Below, piece after piece: positions 16,471 to 25,127 of a stretch of DNA of 53,011 nt. The DNA comes from an uncultured Clostridia bacterium (GTDB taxonomy: Bacteria > Bacillota > Clostridia > Peptostreptococcales > Anaerovoracaceae): NCBI GenBank assembly GCA_938049335.1, contig CALIYX010000007.1:1-53011 (forward strand). The letters run 5' to 3'. The notes below the pieces were generated by a model, which saw nothing but the letters and a program-made list of their open reading frames with translations, did not search any database and was not told the origin of the DNA. The translations under genes and the position numbers were made by a program. The first letter of the stretch is position 1. Each line of letters begins with the position of its first letter.

Positions 16471-16587
16471 TGAAAGAAGATTGAGGGTGGACAAAAAGTG
16501 TGTGTGAAAACTCTTTAAAATATTGGAATTTCAATGATAAAACGTGGTATATCTTCCTTAGAATTAGTGTTCTTGGAGGAATATATT

Positions 16588-17709
16588 ATGAAGCAGGTAA
16601 ATTGTCCAATTTGTAATTGCAAATGTATAAAACACGGTAAGATAAAATCTGGCTCTCAAAGGTGGTTTTGTAAGTCTTGTAAGTTAGCGTTTACGCCAAA
16701 GATAGACAATGATACTAAACAGCTTCAGCAGTTCCTAGCTTGGTTATTCAGCAAAGAAGTACAAAGTAATATGTCAGGTGGTGGACGAACTTTTAGAAGA
16801 AAGACCTCCAAGTTTTGGGATATATGGGTTATGTCACCAAAGATAGAAGAATCAAAGGATGTGCTGTATTTAGATGGCATATATTTATCACGAAAATCGT
16901 GTATTTCGATATGTTGTGACAAAGAACATGTATTAGGTTGGTACGTATGCAGATATGAGCATTCAGGAGCTTGGGAGGCTCTAATGAGTCGTATAGCAGA
17001 ACCTAAGGTGGTTGTATCCGATGGTGGTAAAGGATTTAGAAAAGCACTTAAGAGAAAGTGGCCAAAGGCAAAGCATCAAAGATGCGTATTTCACGTGTTT
17101 TCACAGGTTAAAAGATATACAACAAGTAGACCAAATACTTTAGCCGGGCTAGAGCTTTATGCACTGGCAAGGGATTTGTTTGATGTTAAAAGTATTGAAG
17201 ACTCAAAGATATGGGTTGATCGTTTTACAGGTTGGATTGTCAAGCATAAACGTTTTTTAAGCGAAGTAACATATGATGAAAATGGGAAACCAAGGCCTAA
17301 GCATGAAAGACTGATAAAGGCTGAAAAATCAATTCTAAGACTGCTTAACGATAATACTCTATTCACGTATCTTGATGAAGAATTAAGGGCTGAGTTTAAA
17401 GTCCCATCGACAAACAATCGAATTGAAGGGGGTGTAAATGCTTGTCTTAGGGAGATGCTGCATAACCATAGGGGGTTATCTGTTGAGAGAAGAATTAAAG
17501 CGGTTTTTTGGTGGTGCTATATGCACTCACCAAAACCGCTTTCTGCTTCTGAGATATTAAAAACAATGCCTACAAACAAGAGCATAGATGATATTTACAA
17601 GAAGATGACTGCCAAGAAACAACTAGAAGATACTATTCCTATGTGGGGTGATGCAGTTGTATGGAGCGAGCTGCATCATTCGAGCAATTATCCGGTGTAT
17701 TGGGATTAG
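16588..17709 (+). CDS. IS256-family (IS1249-like) transposase
   Basis: DDE transposase of 373 residues that cuts and joins the element ends. The start is ATG 16588 (MKQVNCPICN) with GGAGGA at 16575-16580; a longer frame upstream has no site. The N-terminus is a zinc ribbon (CPICNCKC...WFCKSCK) typical of the IS1249 group. The catalytic triad is visible as LYLDGIYL (first Asp near 96), VVSDGGKGF (second Asp near 152) and NRIEGGVNA (Glu near 275). QRCVFHVFSQVKRY is the C/D(2)H-type helix characteristic of mutator/IS256 enzymes. No frameshift or stop is present, so activity is plausible. Confidence 0.92.
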   Translation: MKQVNCPICNCKCIKHGKIKSGSQRWFCKSCKLAFTPKIDNDTKQLQQFLAWLFSKEVQSNMSGGGRTFRRKTSKFWDIWVMSPKIEESKDVLYLDGIYLSRKSCISICCDKEHVLGWYVCRYEHSGAWEALMSRIAEPKVVVSDGGKGFRKALKRKWPKAKHQRCVFHVFSQVKRYTTSRPNTLAGLELYALARDLFDVKSIEDSKIWVDRFTGWIVKHKRFLSEVTYDENGKPRPKHERLIKAEKSILRLLNDNTLFTYLDEELRAEFKVPSTNNRIEGGVNACLREMLHNHRGLSVERRIKAVFWWCYMHSPKPLSASEILKTMPTNKSIDDIYKKMTAKKQLEDTIPMWGDAVVWSELHHSSNYPVYWD

Positions 17710-17711
17710 TC

Positions 17712-17736
17712 ACACACACTTTTTGTCCTATAGCCC
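17712..17736 (-). repeat. Right terminal inverted repeat
   Basis: 25 bases, perfect complement of 16393-16417, ending TATAGCCC at the outer edge. Confidence 0.92.
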
Positions 17737-17783
17737 AAAAAAGGGCTTTTAGGTCGCTTGACCTAGATGCCCTTATTTTTTAC
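17737..17783. terminator. Bidirectional terminator, partly duplicated by the IS; includes right target duplication
   Basis: AAAAAAGGGC...GCCCTTATTTTT with inner stem AGGTC-GCTT-GACCT. The first eight bases (17737-17744) are the right copy of the target duplication. It now ends the murE operon on the minus strand and anything leaving the IS on the plus strand. Confidence 0.85.
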
Positions 17784-17784
17784 T

Positions 17785-19269
17785 TTATTTACTTGCAAAC
17801 TTAGCAGCAATTTCTGCTGCAGCCTTTTCGTCGCCCATCCAGCTTTCCTTACCCTTTGAGCGCTCGAGGTATCTCTCATCGCCCTTGCCGAGTACCAAGA
17901 CCATATCACCAGGCTTTGCCATGGCTATGGCCTTTGATATAGCCTCATATCTATTATCGATAAACTCGTATGAATCCTTTGGCATTTCTTTCGCTATCTG
18001 CTTAGCGATATCGCAGGCCTTCTCATCTCGAGGATCCTCTTCCGTCAAAATTATATGGTCGCAGTTTTCGCTCGCAATCTTACCAAGAACCTCGCGCTTT
18101 TCCTTATCACGCTTTCCTGCAGAACCAAAGACAGCATAGAGCTTGCCGTCAGCTCTCTTTACACTGCGAGCAAACTCAAATATCTTATCAAAGCCATCAG
18201 GTGTATGAGCATAATCGACAATCAAATCTATACCAAGCTCGTTCTCTACACGCTCCATGCGTCCGTCGACCTGTTTCACATCTACGCAAGCCTCTATAAG
18301 CTTTTCCATCTCAAAGCCCTGACAGTGAAGACCTGCAATAGCAGCTGTCAAATTTGCAATATTATAGGCTGCCGCTATGTTTGTCTTAATGTGATATCTT
18401 GCGCCTTCGGACTTTCCACAAGCCTTTTCGGAAAGCACAAGGTCAAATTCAGAGCCTCCAGCACTCATGCTTAGATCCTTAATTTGATAGTCAGCGCCCG
18501 CACTCATACCGTAGCTCAAAACCTCACATTTACATGCTTCCTTCAGCTTGTCAAAGCTATCATCATCGAGATTAAGTATGGCTTTAGCTTCTGGCTTAAG
18601 ACCTGTAAAAAGGCTCTTTTTCGCCTCAAAATACGCTTCCATCGTCTTGTGAAAATCCAGGTGATCCCAGGTGAAATTCGTGAATATGGCTACATCAAAG
18701 TCAAGTCCCTCAGTTCTTCTAAGTGCAAGTCCGTGAGAGCTCACTTCCATGGAAACGCTCTTCATGCCTGCTTTCTCCATCTTTGATAGATAGTCGTTTA
18801 TCTCAATTGCATCCGGAGTCGTAAGGCTCGGCTTTTCATCTACATCGCCGTATCTAACAGCAATTGTTCCCATATATCCACAGCCCTTACCGCAGACCTT
18901 CTCGTGAAGGTCCTTGATTATGCAAGTCGTTGTGCTCTTTCCATTAGTTCCCGTCACACCATACATGGTCATCTTAGTGCTTGGATTTCCGTAAAATACA
19001 CTGCTGCATCTTCCGATTTCACCAATCACATCATCTCTATATACGTAGGTGATGCCCTCGCGCTCATCCTGCTTGTCACTGCAAACAATTGCAACTGCAC
19101 CTTTTTCTATCGCCATAGGAATGTAGGCATGTCCGTCAGCCTCAAGACCCTTTACGGCAAAGAAAAGACATCCTTCACTGGCCTTCCTGGAATCTATAAC
19201 AAGGGAAGCAATATTCTGCTCCCCCTGCTCGCTTCCCATATATTCATTAAAAAGCTTTTCTAATTTCAT
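17785..19269 (-). CDS. murE: UDP-N-acetylmuramoyl-tripeptide synthetase (MurE)
   Basis: Cytosolic Mur ligase adding the third amino acid to UDP-MurNAc-L-Ala-D-Glu in peptidoglycan synthesis. 494 residues, full length. The ATP-binding motif GVTGTNGKSTTTCII is near 105-120; TTPDAIEIN and SMEVSSHGL are MurE-specific substrate motifs; VDYAHTPDGFDK near 352 and FGSAGKRDKEKR follow. The third-residue specificity loop reads TEEDPRDE instead of the DNPR of meso-diaminopimelate ligases, so the amino acid added (diaminopimelate, lysine or ornithine) is uncertain. It is not in a dcw cluster but ends the cdaA-glmM-glmS operon, 6 bases after nadE. The plus-strand IS lies just beyond. Confidence 0.92.
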   Translation of the reverse strand: MKLEKLFNEYMGSEQGEQNIASLVIDSRKASEGCLFFAVKGLEADGHAYIPMAIEKGAVAIVCSDKQDEREGITYVYRDDVIGEIGRCSSVFYGNPSTKMTMYGVTGTNGKSTTTCIIKDLHEKVCGKGCGYMGTIAVRYGDVDEKPSLTTPDAIEINDYLSKMEKAGMKSVSMEVSSHGLALRRTEGLDFDVAIFTNFTWDHLDFHKTMEAYFEAKKSLFTGLKPEAKAILNLDDDSFDKLKEACKCEVLSYGMSAGADYQIKDLSMSAGGSEFDLVLSEKACGKSEGARYHIKTNIAAAYNIANLTAAIAGLHCQGFEMEKLIEACVDVKQVDGRMERVENELGIDLIVDYAHTPDGFDKIFEFARSVKRADGKLYAVFGSAGKRDKEKREVLGKIASENCDHIILTEEDPRDEKACDIAKQIAKEMPKDSYEFIDNRYEAISKAIAMAKPGDMVLVLGKGDERYLERSKGKESWMGDEKAAAEIAAKFASK

Positions 19270-19275
19270 CTTTCC

Positions 19276-20049
19276 CTACCTACTGCTCTCGTCATCTGCA
19301 AGTATAGGTGCATCATATTCAAAAGCAGGCATAAGCTCAAGTTTGAACTTGTTCATCTTGCGTTTTCTATCTATCAAAGCCTTGATTTCTGAATCCTCAC
19401 AAACTCCTGTGCGAAGATATTTATCTAGGGTTTCGTAGCTAAATCCTAGATTCTGCTCGTCTGTAAGACCCGAAAGCCCATCGATTGGAACCTTGTCAAC
19501 TAAAACCTCTGGTAGACCAAGCTCTCTTCCTACAGCCTTAACCTCCTGAACTGTAAGTCTAGATAGCGGACTGAAGTCTCCAGCTGCATCGCCGTAGCGA
19601 GTTGAATATCCAACCCAGTCCTCTGAAAGATTACAGGTATTTGCAACTCTTCCGTTAATCGATTGAGAAACCGCATAGGTCGCAGCCATTCTCAGTCTCG
19701 CAGGAAGGTTGGTCAAAGTCTGCTTGCTCACCTCTACTGGAAGCTTCTCCTTAAGCTCTCCGGTCAGGCCTTCAAAAGAATCCTTGATATTTATAATCGC
19801 ATGCTCTATGCCAAGATGGTTTACAAGTAGCATAGACATATCTATGTCAGCCTGAACACCGTTTGGGAGCAAAACTCCAAACACTCTGTCCTTGCCAAGT
19901 GCTTCAACACATAGCGCTGCAGTCACAGAGCTGTCCTTTCCTCCACTAATTGCAACTACTGCCTTGCAGTCCTTGCCATTTGCATCAAAGAAAGCCCTTA
20001 TCCATTCAACAATTCTGTCCTTTGTTTTCTGTGCATCAAATTCGTACAT
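19276..20049 (-). CDS. nadE: NH3-dependent NAD+ synthetase
   Basis: Amidates nicotinic acid adenine dinucleotide to NAD+ using ATP and ammonia. The start is ATG 20049, preceded by GTGGAGGAAATA; a GTG four codons upstream is the ribosome binding site itself. The resulting 257 residues match the ammonia-dependent form: no glutaminase domain is present. The P-loop pyrophosphatase motif VAISGGKDSSVTAAL is near 36, and NLSEDWVGYSTRYGDAAGDFSPL near 143-164 is the substrate and ATP-binding region. It lies 17 bases after the YwlG-like gene and 6 before murE, in one operon. Confidence 0.94.
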   Translation of the reverse strand: MYEFDAQKTKDRIVEWIRAFFDANGKDCKAVVAISGGKDSSVTAALCVEALGKDRVFGVLLPNGVQADIDMSMLLVNHLGIEHAIINIKDSFEGLTGELKEKLPVEVSKQTLTNLPARLRMAATYAVSQSINGRVANTCNLSEDWVGYSTRYGDAAGDFSPLSRLTVQEVKAVGRELGLPEVLVDKVPIDGLSGLTDEQNLGFSYETLDKYLRTGVCEDSEIKALIDRKRKMNKFKLELMPAFEYDAPILADDESSR

Positions 20050-20066
20050 TATTTCCTCCACGCCTT

Positions 20067-20636
20067 CTATCTAGGAATGTCTCCACCTGATAGATGCTCA
20101 TCATAGACAGCTCTTTCTCCACCTATGAACTTAGGTCTTGTTCTAGCGCAAACAAGATGTGCTTCACCGATCTGCTTCACAGATATGCGCACAGGAACAG
20201 CAACCGCTCTCAGATGCATTCCAATCAAAGTATCGCCTATATCCATGCCGGCATCTGCTTTGATGTATTCGACAGCGACTGGGTCCTTAAACTTCTTGTA
20301 GCAAGTAACCGAAAAAGATCCGCCTGCGTGAAGCTGAGGCACAACATTTACGATTTCTTCATTTCCTCGCAAAGCTTCCCTCTCCACTATGATGGCGCGG
20401 TTTAGGTGCTCGCAGCACTGGGCAGCAAGGTAAACGCCTCTTTCTTGTAGCGCCGGGTATATGGCTTCATAAACTGCCTCTGCAGCGTTTATGTCTGAGC
20501 CTCTACCTATGCTCTCACCCTTTATTTCACTGGACGAACAGCCAACAACAAAGATGTCGCCTGCCTTCAAATGCGTTTTTTCTAACAGCTCTTTGATAGC
20601 CTCTTCAGCTTGTTTCTTTATCTGTTCGTATGTCAT
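20067..20636 (-). CDS. YwlG/UPF0340 (TIGR01440) family protein
   Basis: 189 residues of the UPF0340/TIGR01440 family, which has no established function. Conserved features are an N-terminal helix (MTYEQIKKQAEEAIKELLE), the motif FVVGCSSSEIKGESIGRGSD near 30-49, AAQCCEHLNRAIIVERE near 91-107, and C-terminal VKQIGEAHLVCARTRPKFIGG. The clustered Cys and His suggest a ligand or metal site, which is inference. ATG 20636 follows AGGAGATAGAA. It sits 9 bases after glmS and before nadE, so it may act near amino-sugar or cofactor metabolism; the link is only positional. Confidence 0.88.
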   Translation of the reverse strand: MTYEQIKKQAEEAIKELLEKTHLKAGDIFVVGCSSSEIKGESIGRGSDINAAEAVYEAIYPALQERGVYLAAQCCEHLNRAIIVEREALRGNEEIVNVVPQLHAGGSFSVTCYKKFKDPVAVEYIKADAGMDIGDTLIGMHLRAVAVPVRISVKQIGEAHLVCARTRPKFIGGERAVYDEHLSGGDIPR

Positions 20637-20645
20637 TTCTATCTC

Positions 20646-22484
20646 CTATTCTACTGTAACACTCTTTGCTAGGTTCCTTGGCTTGTCTATGCTTTCGCCC
20701 TTCTCTTTAGCTACATAGTACGCAAATATCTGCAGCGGTACTACTGAAAGAAGTGGTGAAACCTCATCATCACAGCGCGGAATGTATATGGTCTCTGAGC
20801 TTGCATCCTTTATCTGCTCGTTGCCTGCTTTAGCAATCGAAACAACATGCGCAAGACGAGCCTTAACCTCGATGATGTTTGAGTACATCTTCTCAAAGAG
20901 TCTATCCTGTGTCGCCATAGCAACAACTACTGTATCTGGTTCCATCAAAGCGATGGTTCCGTGCTTTAGCTCACCTGCAGCAATCGCAAATGAATTGATG
21001 TATGAAATTTCCTTGAGCTTTAGTGAACCTTCGTATGCGACTGCAGAGTCTAATCCTCTTCCTATGAAGAAAACCTGAGTCTTGTTGTAAAGTCTCTTTG
21101 CAAGCTTTTCGATATATGGAGCTTCCTCAAGGATTTCCTGAATCTTCTCCGGAATCTGCTGGAGCTCTTCAAGAATGAACTTACGATACTCATCTGTAAG
21201 TGTTCCTCGTATATCTCCAAGATAAAGTGCTATCAAATACATGCAAACGAGCTGAGTTGTGTATGCCTTTGTTGATGCAACAGCAATCTCAGGACCTGCC
21301 CATGTATAGAACACATCGTCTGATTCTCTAGCAATTGAGCTTCCCACTACATTGACAACGGAAAGGACCCTAGCCCCCTTTTCCTTAGCAAGTCTTAGCG
21401 ACATCAAAGTATCTAGAGTCTCTCCTGACTGGCTTATTGCGATGAAAAGAGTCTTCTCATCGATGAAAGGATCACGGTATCTGAACTCTGAGGCTACATC
21501 AACCTCAACAGCAATGCCCGCCATCTTTTCAATCACATACTTACCCACTAGACCTGCATGGTAAGCAGTTCCGCAAGCAACGATGTATATCTTATTGTAC
21601 TTGTCGAGCTCTTCCTTTGTTAGGTTGATTCCGTCAAGCTTAATCTTTCCGTCTTCGTCGATACGACGATTTAGAGTTTCTGCGACAACCTTAGGCTGCT
21701 CGTTTATCTCCTTAAGCATGAAGTGCTCGTATCCGCCCTTTTCGGCGTCCTCTACGCTCCATGTAATCTTCATGGCCTCACGCTTAACTTCCTTACCATC
21801 CTTGTCCTTGATAGTTATAGAATCAGGTGTGCAGATTACCATCTCATCGTTTTCAATCAAAAATATATCGTTTGTGTACTTCAGCAAAGCTGGAATATCC
21901 GAAGCGATGAAATTGCTCTTCTTGCCAAGACCTGCAATCAAAGGTGCTTCCTTACGGTAAGCAACTATCTTGTCAGGAGTACCCTCTGCGATAACGCCTA
22001 TAGCGTAGGTTCCGCGCATTTCCTTTGTTGCATCGTAAACAGCCTTCTCAAGGTCTCCGCCGTTTGCATTATACTTAACTCCAACAAGCTGAGCGATAAC
22101 TTCACTATCCGTCTCTGACTTAAACTTGATTCCGTGCTCATTAATGAGTGTTTCCTTGAGCTCTACATAGTTTTCTACGATTCCGTTATGTACAAGCGCA
22201 ACTCTTCCACTCTGATCCATGTGAGGGTGTGAGTTTACATCCGATGGTGCACCATGTGTTGCCCATCTAGTATGTCCTATACCGCAGGTTCCCTTTGGAA
22301 CTCTGCCTGCTATCATGTTCTCAAGGTTTTTGATCTCACCCTTGCACTTGTTTAGCTCTATACCCTTATCGCTTAGAATAGCTATTCCTGATGAGTCATA
22401 GCCTCTATATTCCAATTTCTTTAGACCTTCTATGATTTTGCCAGCGGCTTCATCATATCCTACATAGCCTACTATTCCGCACAT
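20646..22484 (-). CDS. glmS: Glutamine--fructose-6-phosphate aminotransferase (isomerizing)
   Basis: Makes glucosamine-6-phosphate from fructose-6-phosphate and glutamine, the entry to UDP-GlcNAc for cell wall. 612 residues with a class II glutaminase domain (Cys2 nucleophile in MCGIVGYVGY, HTRWATHG near 71, VHNGIVENY near 97) followed by two SIS sugar domains. SQSGETLDTL near 350 and STKAYTTQ near 400 bind sugar phosphate, and the C-terminus DKPRNLAKSVTVE is the canonical ending. It follows glmM by 54 bases, too short for a glmS ribozyme. The glmM-glmS pairing lets two successive steps be made together. Confidence 0.97.
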   Translation of the reverse strand: MCGIVGYVGYDEAAGKIIEGLKKLEYRGYDSSGIAILSDKGIELNKCKGEIKNLENMIAGRVPKGTCGIGHTRWATHGAPSDVNSHPHMDQSGRVALVHNGIVENYVELKETLINEHGIKFKSETDSEVIAQLVGVKYNANGGDLEKAVYDATKEMRGTYAIGVIAEGTPDKIVAYRKEAPLIAGLGKKSNFIASDIPALLKYTNDIFLIENDEMVICTPDSITIKDKDGKEVKREAMKITWSVEDAEKGGYEHFMLKEINEQPKVVAETLNRRIDEDGKIKLDGINLTKEELDKYNKIYIVACGTAYHAGLVGKYVIEKMAGIAVEVDVASEFRYRDPFIDEKTLFIAISQSGETLDTLMSLRLAKEKGARVLSVVNVVGSSIARESDDVFYTWAGPEIAVASTKAYTTQLVCMYLIALYLGDIRGTLTDEYRKFILEELQQIPEKIQEILEEAPYIEKLAKRLYNKTQVFFIGRGLDSAVAYEGSLKLKEISYINSFAIAAGELKHGTIALMEPDTVVVAMATQDRLFEKMYSNIIEVKARLAHVVSIAKAGNEQIKDASSETIYIPRCDDEVSPLLSVVPLQIFAYYVAKEKGESIDKPRNLAKSVTVE

Positions 22485-22538
22485 AATACATTCCTTCCTT
22501 GTCTCCCAGGAAAACTAGTATTCCCAGTTCAATTTAAA

Positions 22539-23891
22539 TTAGTGAAACTTCCTGCTAATAAGCGCAGCAAGGTCTTCAGCTAATTCGTTTATCACTTCTG
22601 TGTCCTTGCCTTCAATCATGACTCTAACGAGAGGTTCTGTACCGGATGGTCTGATAAGAACGCGTCCGTCTTCTCCAATTTTCGCCTCTACGTCAGCAAT
22701 TTTCTGCTTAACTTCCTCGTCATTCATGAAAATTTTCTTATTGTCATTGTGTACTCTTGCATTTACCAAAACCTGTGGGAAGAGTTCAATTTCCTCAGAT
22801 AGCTCCGAAGCTTTCTTGCCACTTGCCACGAGTGCCTTGACAAACTGAAGCGATGAAAGAGTACCATCACCAGTCGTAGTGTAGTTCTTAAAAATTATAT
22901 GTCCTGACTGCTCACCACCGATTACGCTACCTGTTTTTAGCATTGACTCTAGAACATATCTATCCCCAACACCTGTAACTTCTATATCAGCTCCTATAAC
23001 TTCCTTGACATATTTGTGGAAGCCTAGGTTGCTCATTACCGTTGTTGTAACCTTGTTAACTCCTAGCTCGCCAGCGTCCTTGAGCATCTTTGCACAGATA
23101 CAGATAGTTCTGTCTCCGTCAATTACATTGCCCTTCTCGTCGACTACTATGAGTCTATCTGCATCTCCATCATATGCAAGTCCAAGATCAGCCTGACAGC
23201 TTATAACCTCGCGCTGGAGCTTCTCTGGATGAGTTGATCCTATAGCCTCGTTGATATTGATTCCGTTAGGCTCATCACCTATAACCGTAACATCTGCTCC
23301 GAGCTTTCTGTAAATCTTAGGTGCTATTTCAAAAGCAGCTCCATTCGCACAATCTAGTACTATCTTCATTCCCTCAAGACTTATATCTATTGTCTCAAGA
23401 AGAGAATTGCAGTATAGCTCAGTTGCTGATTCCTCAGCCTCTAGGCACCTGCCGATTTGATCGCCTGTAACATGGGAATTTGCATCGATACCTCTCATAA
23501 TGATGTCCTCAATTTTTTCTTCTATCGAGTCATCGAGCTTATATCCTTGCCCATTAAAGAATTTGATTCCGTTATATTCAAATGGGTTATGAGATGCGGA
23601 TATAACTATGCCTGCATCTGCACGATAATATCTTGTTAGATAGGCAACCGCAGGAGTTGGTATTACTCCGACTTTAATTACGTTTCCGCCGACTGCGAGT
23701 ATTCCAGCTGCTAGAGCATTTTCGAGCATATCTCCAGAAAGCCTTGTATCCTTACCTATAACGATTACGGGTCTTTTGTTTCCTTGGCTAAGTACAGCTG
23801 CACCAGCCTTGCCTAGGTTAAATGCAAGCTCTGGTGTCAGTTCGGAGTTTGCCACACCTCTTACACCGTCGGTGCCGAATAATCTACCCAT
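22539..23891 (-). CDS. glmM: Phosphoglucosamine mutase
   Basis: Converts glucosamine-6-phosphate to glucosamine-1-phosphate. 450 residues, family-typical. The phosphoserine is in GIVISASHNPFEYNGIKFF near residue 100; the metal loop is AYDGDADRLIVVD near 240; the sugar-binding loop is GEQSGHIIF near 326; and the phosphate-binding loop is RPSGTEPLVRVM near 412. The N-terminus MGRLFGTDGVRGVAN is diagnostic. It lies in the conserved order cdaA-cdaR-glmM, in which GlmM is known from other Firmicutes to bind and restrain the diadenylate cyclase. Confidence 0.97.
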   Translation of the reverse strand: MGRLFGTDGVRGVANSELTPELAFNLGKAGAAVLSQGNKRPVIVIGKDTRLSGDMLENALAAGILAVGGNVIKVGVIPTPAVAYLTRYYRADAGIVISASHNPFEYNGIKFFNGQGYKLDDSIEEKIEDIIMRGIDANSHVTGDQIGRCLEAEESATELYCNSLLETIDISLEGMKIVLDCANGAAFEIAPKIYRKLGADVTVIGDEPNGININEAIGSTHPEKLQREVISCQADLGLAYDGDADRLIVVDEKGNVIDGDRTICICAKMLKDAGELGVNKVTTTVMSNLGFHKYVKEVIGADIEVTGVGDRYVLESMLKTGSVIGGEQSGHIIFKNYTTTGDGTLSSLQFVKALVASGKKASELSEEIELFPQVLVNARVHNDNKKIFMNDEEVKQKIADVEAKIGEDGRVLIRPSGTEPLVRVMIEGKDTEVINELAEDLAALISRKFH

Positions 23892-23924
23892 ATCTCTTCC
23901 TTCCTAGCTATTCCTAAAAGCATT

Positions 23925-25127
23925 TTACTTGCTGCTCACCTTAACATTTACAAACTGCGGATCTAATGTCACAGAGAAATTCTTCGTGTCTCCGCTTACG
24001 CTGAGCTGGATTTGGTTATCGCCTCTTTGGGCATTTGATACATCTATTATTAGCTCAAAATCACTTGACTTGAGCTTTTCCACCGCATCCTCATCTCCTG
24101 TAACGGATAGGTTTACAAAGGATAAATCCTGAATCTCATACTTGAGATCACTTTGTTCGCCTGTAATCTTAATATCGCCCTTGCCAATCTTAATAACTTT
24201 TTCGCCTAGCTGAGTTACGGTTACCTTTACAACGAGATTTGTGTTCTTCTCGGATATTGTAACTCCCTCTGGAAGCGATGAGAATTCGAGTGCTATATCC
24301 GTACTCTTAGAGATATTCGAAATATCAACATCATCTGCGCTTACACTGCTTATTGATTTTATGACATCCGCTCTTCCGGCTATGATAACCTTCTTTGGAA
24401 CCGTAGTTTTACGAGTCGCCCCATCTGATGAATAATCACTTATCGAAACCTTTAGGGTTACAGTCTTGGTCTTTGATAGTATCGAGGTTACCGATGTTGA
24501 TTTCTTAGAAAGCGTTACATTCTCGACCTTATTACCCTCTTTGCTAACTGGTATGAGCTTGCATGTGTTTGCACTCTCCACATCCTTGACTCTAGATGCA
24601 TCAACCGTTCCTCTTGCATAACTTACAAGCTTAACGATTGATTCTGCACCAGTTACCTCTACTTCGTCATTCTGTATCGAGACTGTGGTTCCCTCTTCAT
24701 CATCACTGAATGAACCATTGTAAACAATCCTTACCGGCACATTCTTGCTAACTAGGGATTCTACCATTACCTTGATACTGTTTATGCTCTTGTTATTTAT
24801 GGTTATTCCATTAGGAACTCTAACGGATATATTCACCTCATTTTCGCCCTTCGATGCCGAGGCCAAATCAACTGACGCTGTGATATCTCCTGCCTTTAGC
24901 TTTGCAATCGCAGTTCTTGAGCCGCTTACCTCTATGTCTAGCATTTGTGATGTCATCGAGCTTATGGCTAGACCTCTATCTGCAAGTACATCTGTATGAA
25001 GGGTTGTTATCGGCACATTATGAACTGTCTTAACCGATGAAGGATCAAGCTCTCCAACTACGTATATCCACAGTGCTATCGCTATCGCTATTGCTATTGC
25101 GACATTTAGACGCTTATTTCTTGTCAT
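23925..25127 (-). CDS. cdaR: CdaA regulator CdaR (YbbR-domain protein)
   Basis: 400-residue membrane-tethered protein that modulates the diadenylate cyclase. An N-terminal hydrophobic segment (LNVAIAIAIAIALWIYVVG) anchors it, with the rest predicted outside. Four YbbR-like repeats follow, each of about 80 residues with the pattern of a short hydrophobic strand, VxV, and LxPxxVxV; the final one ends SVTLDPQFVNVKVSSK. It overlaps the end of cdaA by 14 bases (25114-25127) with its own GGAGG site, typical for this pair. The sequence is divergent between species, so identity rests on repeats plus position. Confidence 0.9.
   Translation of the reverse strand: MTRNKRLNVAIAIAIAIALWIYVVGELDPSSVKTVHNVPITTLHTDVLADRGLAISSMTSQMLDIEVSGSRTAIAKLKAGDITASVDLASASKGENEVNISVRVPNGITINNKSINSIKVMVESLVSKNVPVRIVYNGSFSDDEEGTTVSIQNDEVEVTGAESIVKLVSYARGTVDASRVKDVESANTCKLIPVSKEGNKVENVTLSKKSTSVTSILSKTKTVTLKVSISDYSSDGATRKTTVPKKVIIAGRADVIKSISSVSADDVDISNISKSTDIALEFSSLPEGVTISEKNTNLVVKVTVTQLGEKVIKIGKGDIKITGEQSDLKYEIQDLSFVNLSVTGDEDAVEKLKSSDFELIIDVSNAQRGDNQIQLSVSGDTKNFSVTLDPQFVNVKVSSK

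Larger units (their letters stand above)
16393..17736 (+). mobile_element. Complete IS256-family (IS1249-like) insertion sequence, 1344 bp
   Basis: Bounded by perfect 25-bp inverted repeats (16393-16417 and 17712-17736, beginning GGGCTATAGGACAAAAAG) and flanked by an 8-bp direct duplication AAAAAAGG. It holds one transposase gene, apparently intact. The left end is unusual: a second copy of the TIR core (GGACAAAAAGTGTGTGTG) lies at 16489-16506, and a transcription-terminator hairpin sits between the copies. The insertion split a bidirectional terminator between the EEP gene and murE; the intact terminator survives on the right. The perfect TIRs, duplication and open frame indicate a recent, probably active element. 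A remnant of a relative lies at 49295-49380. Confidence 0.93.

Noticed and set aside
22485..22538. glmS ribozyme upstream of glmS
   Set aside because: Only 54 bases separate glmM and glmS; the ribozyme needs about 150 and its core sequence is not there.
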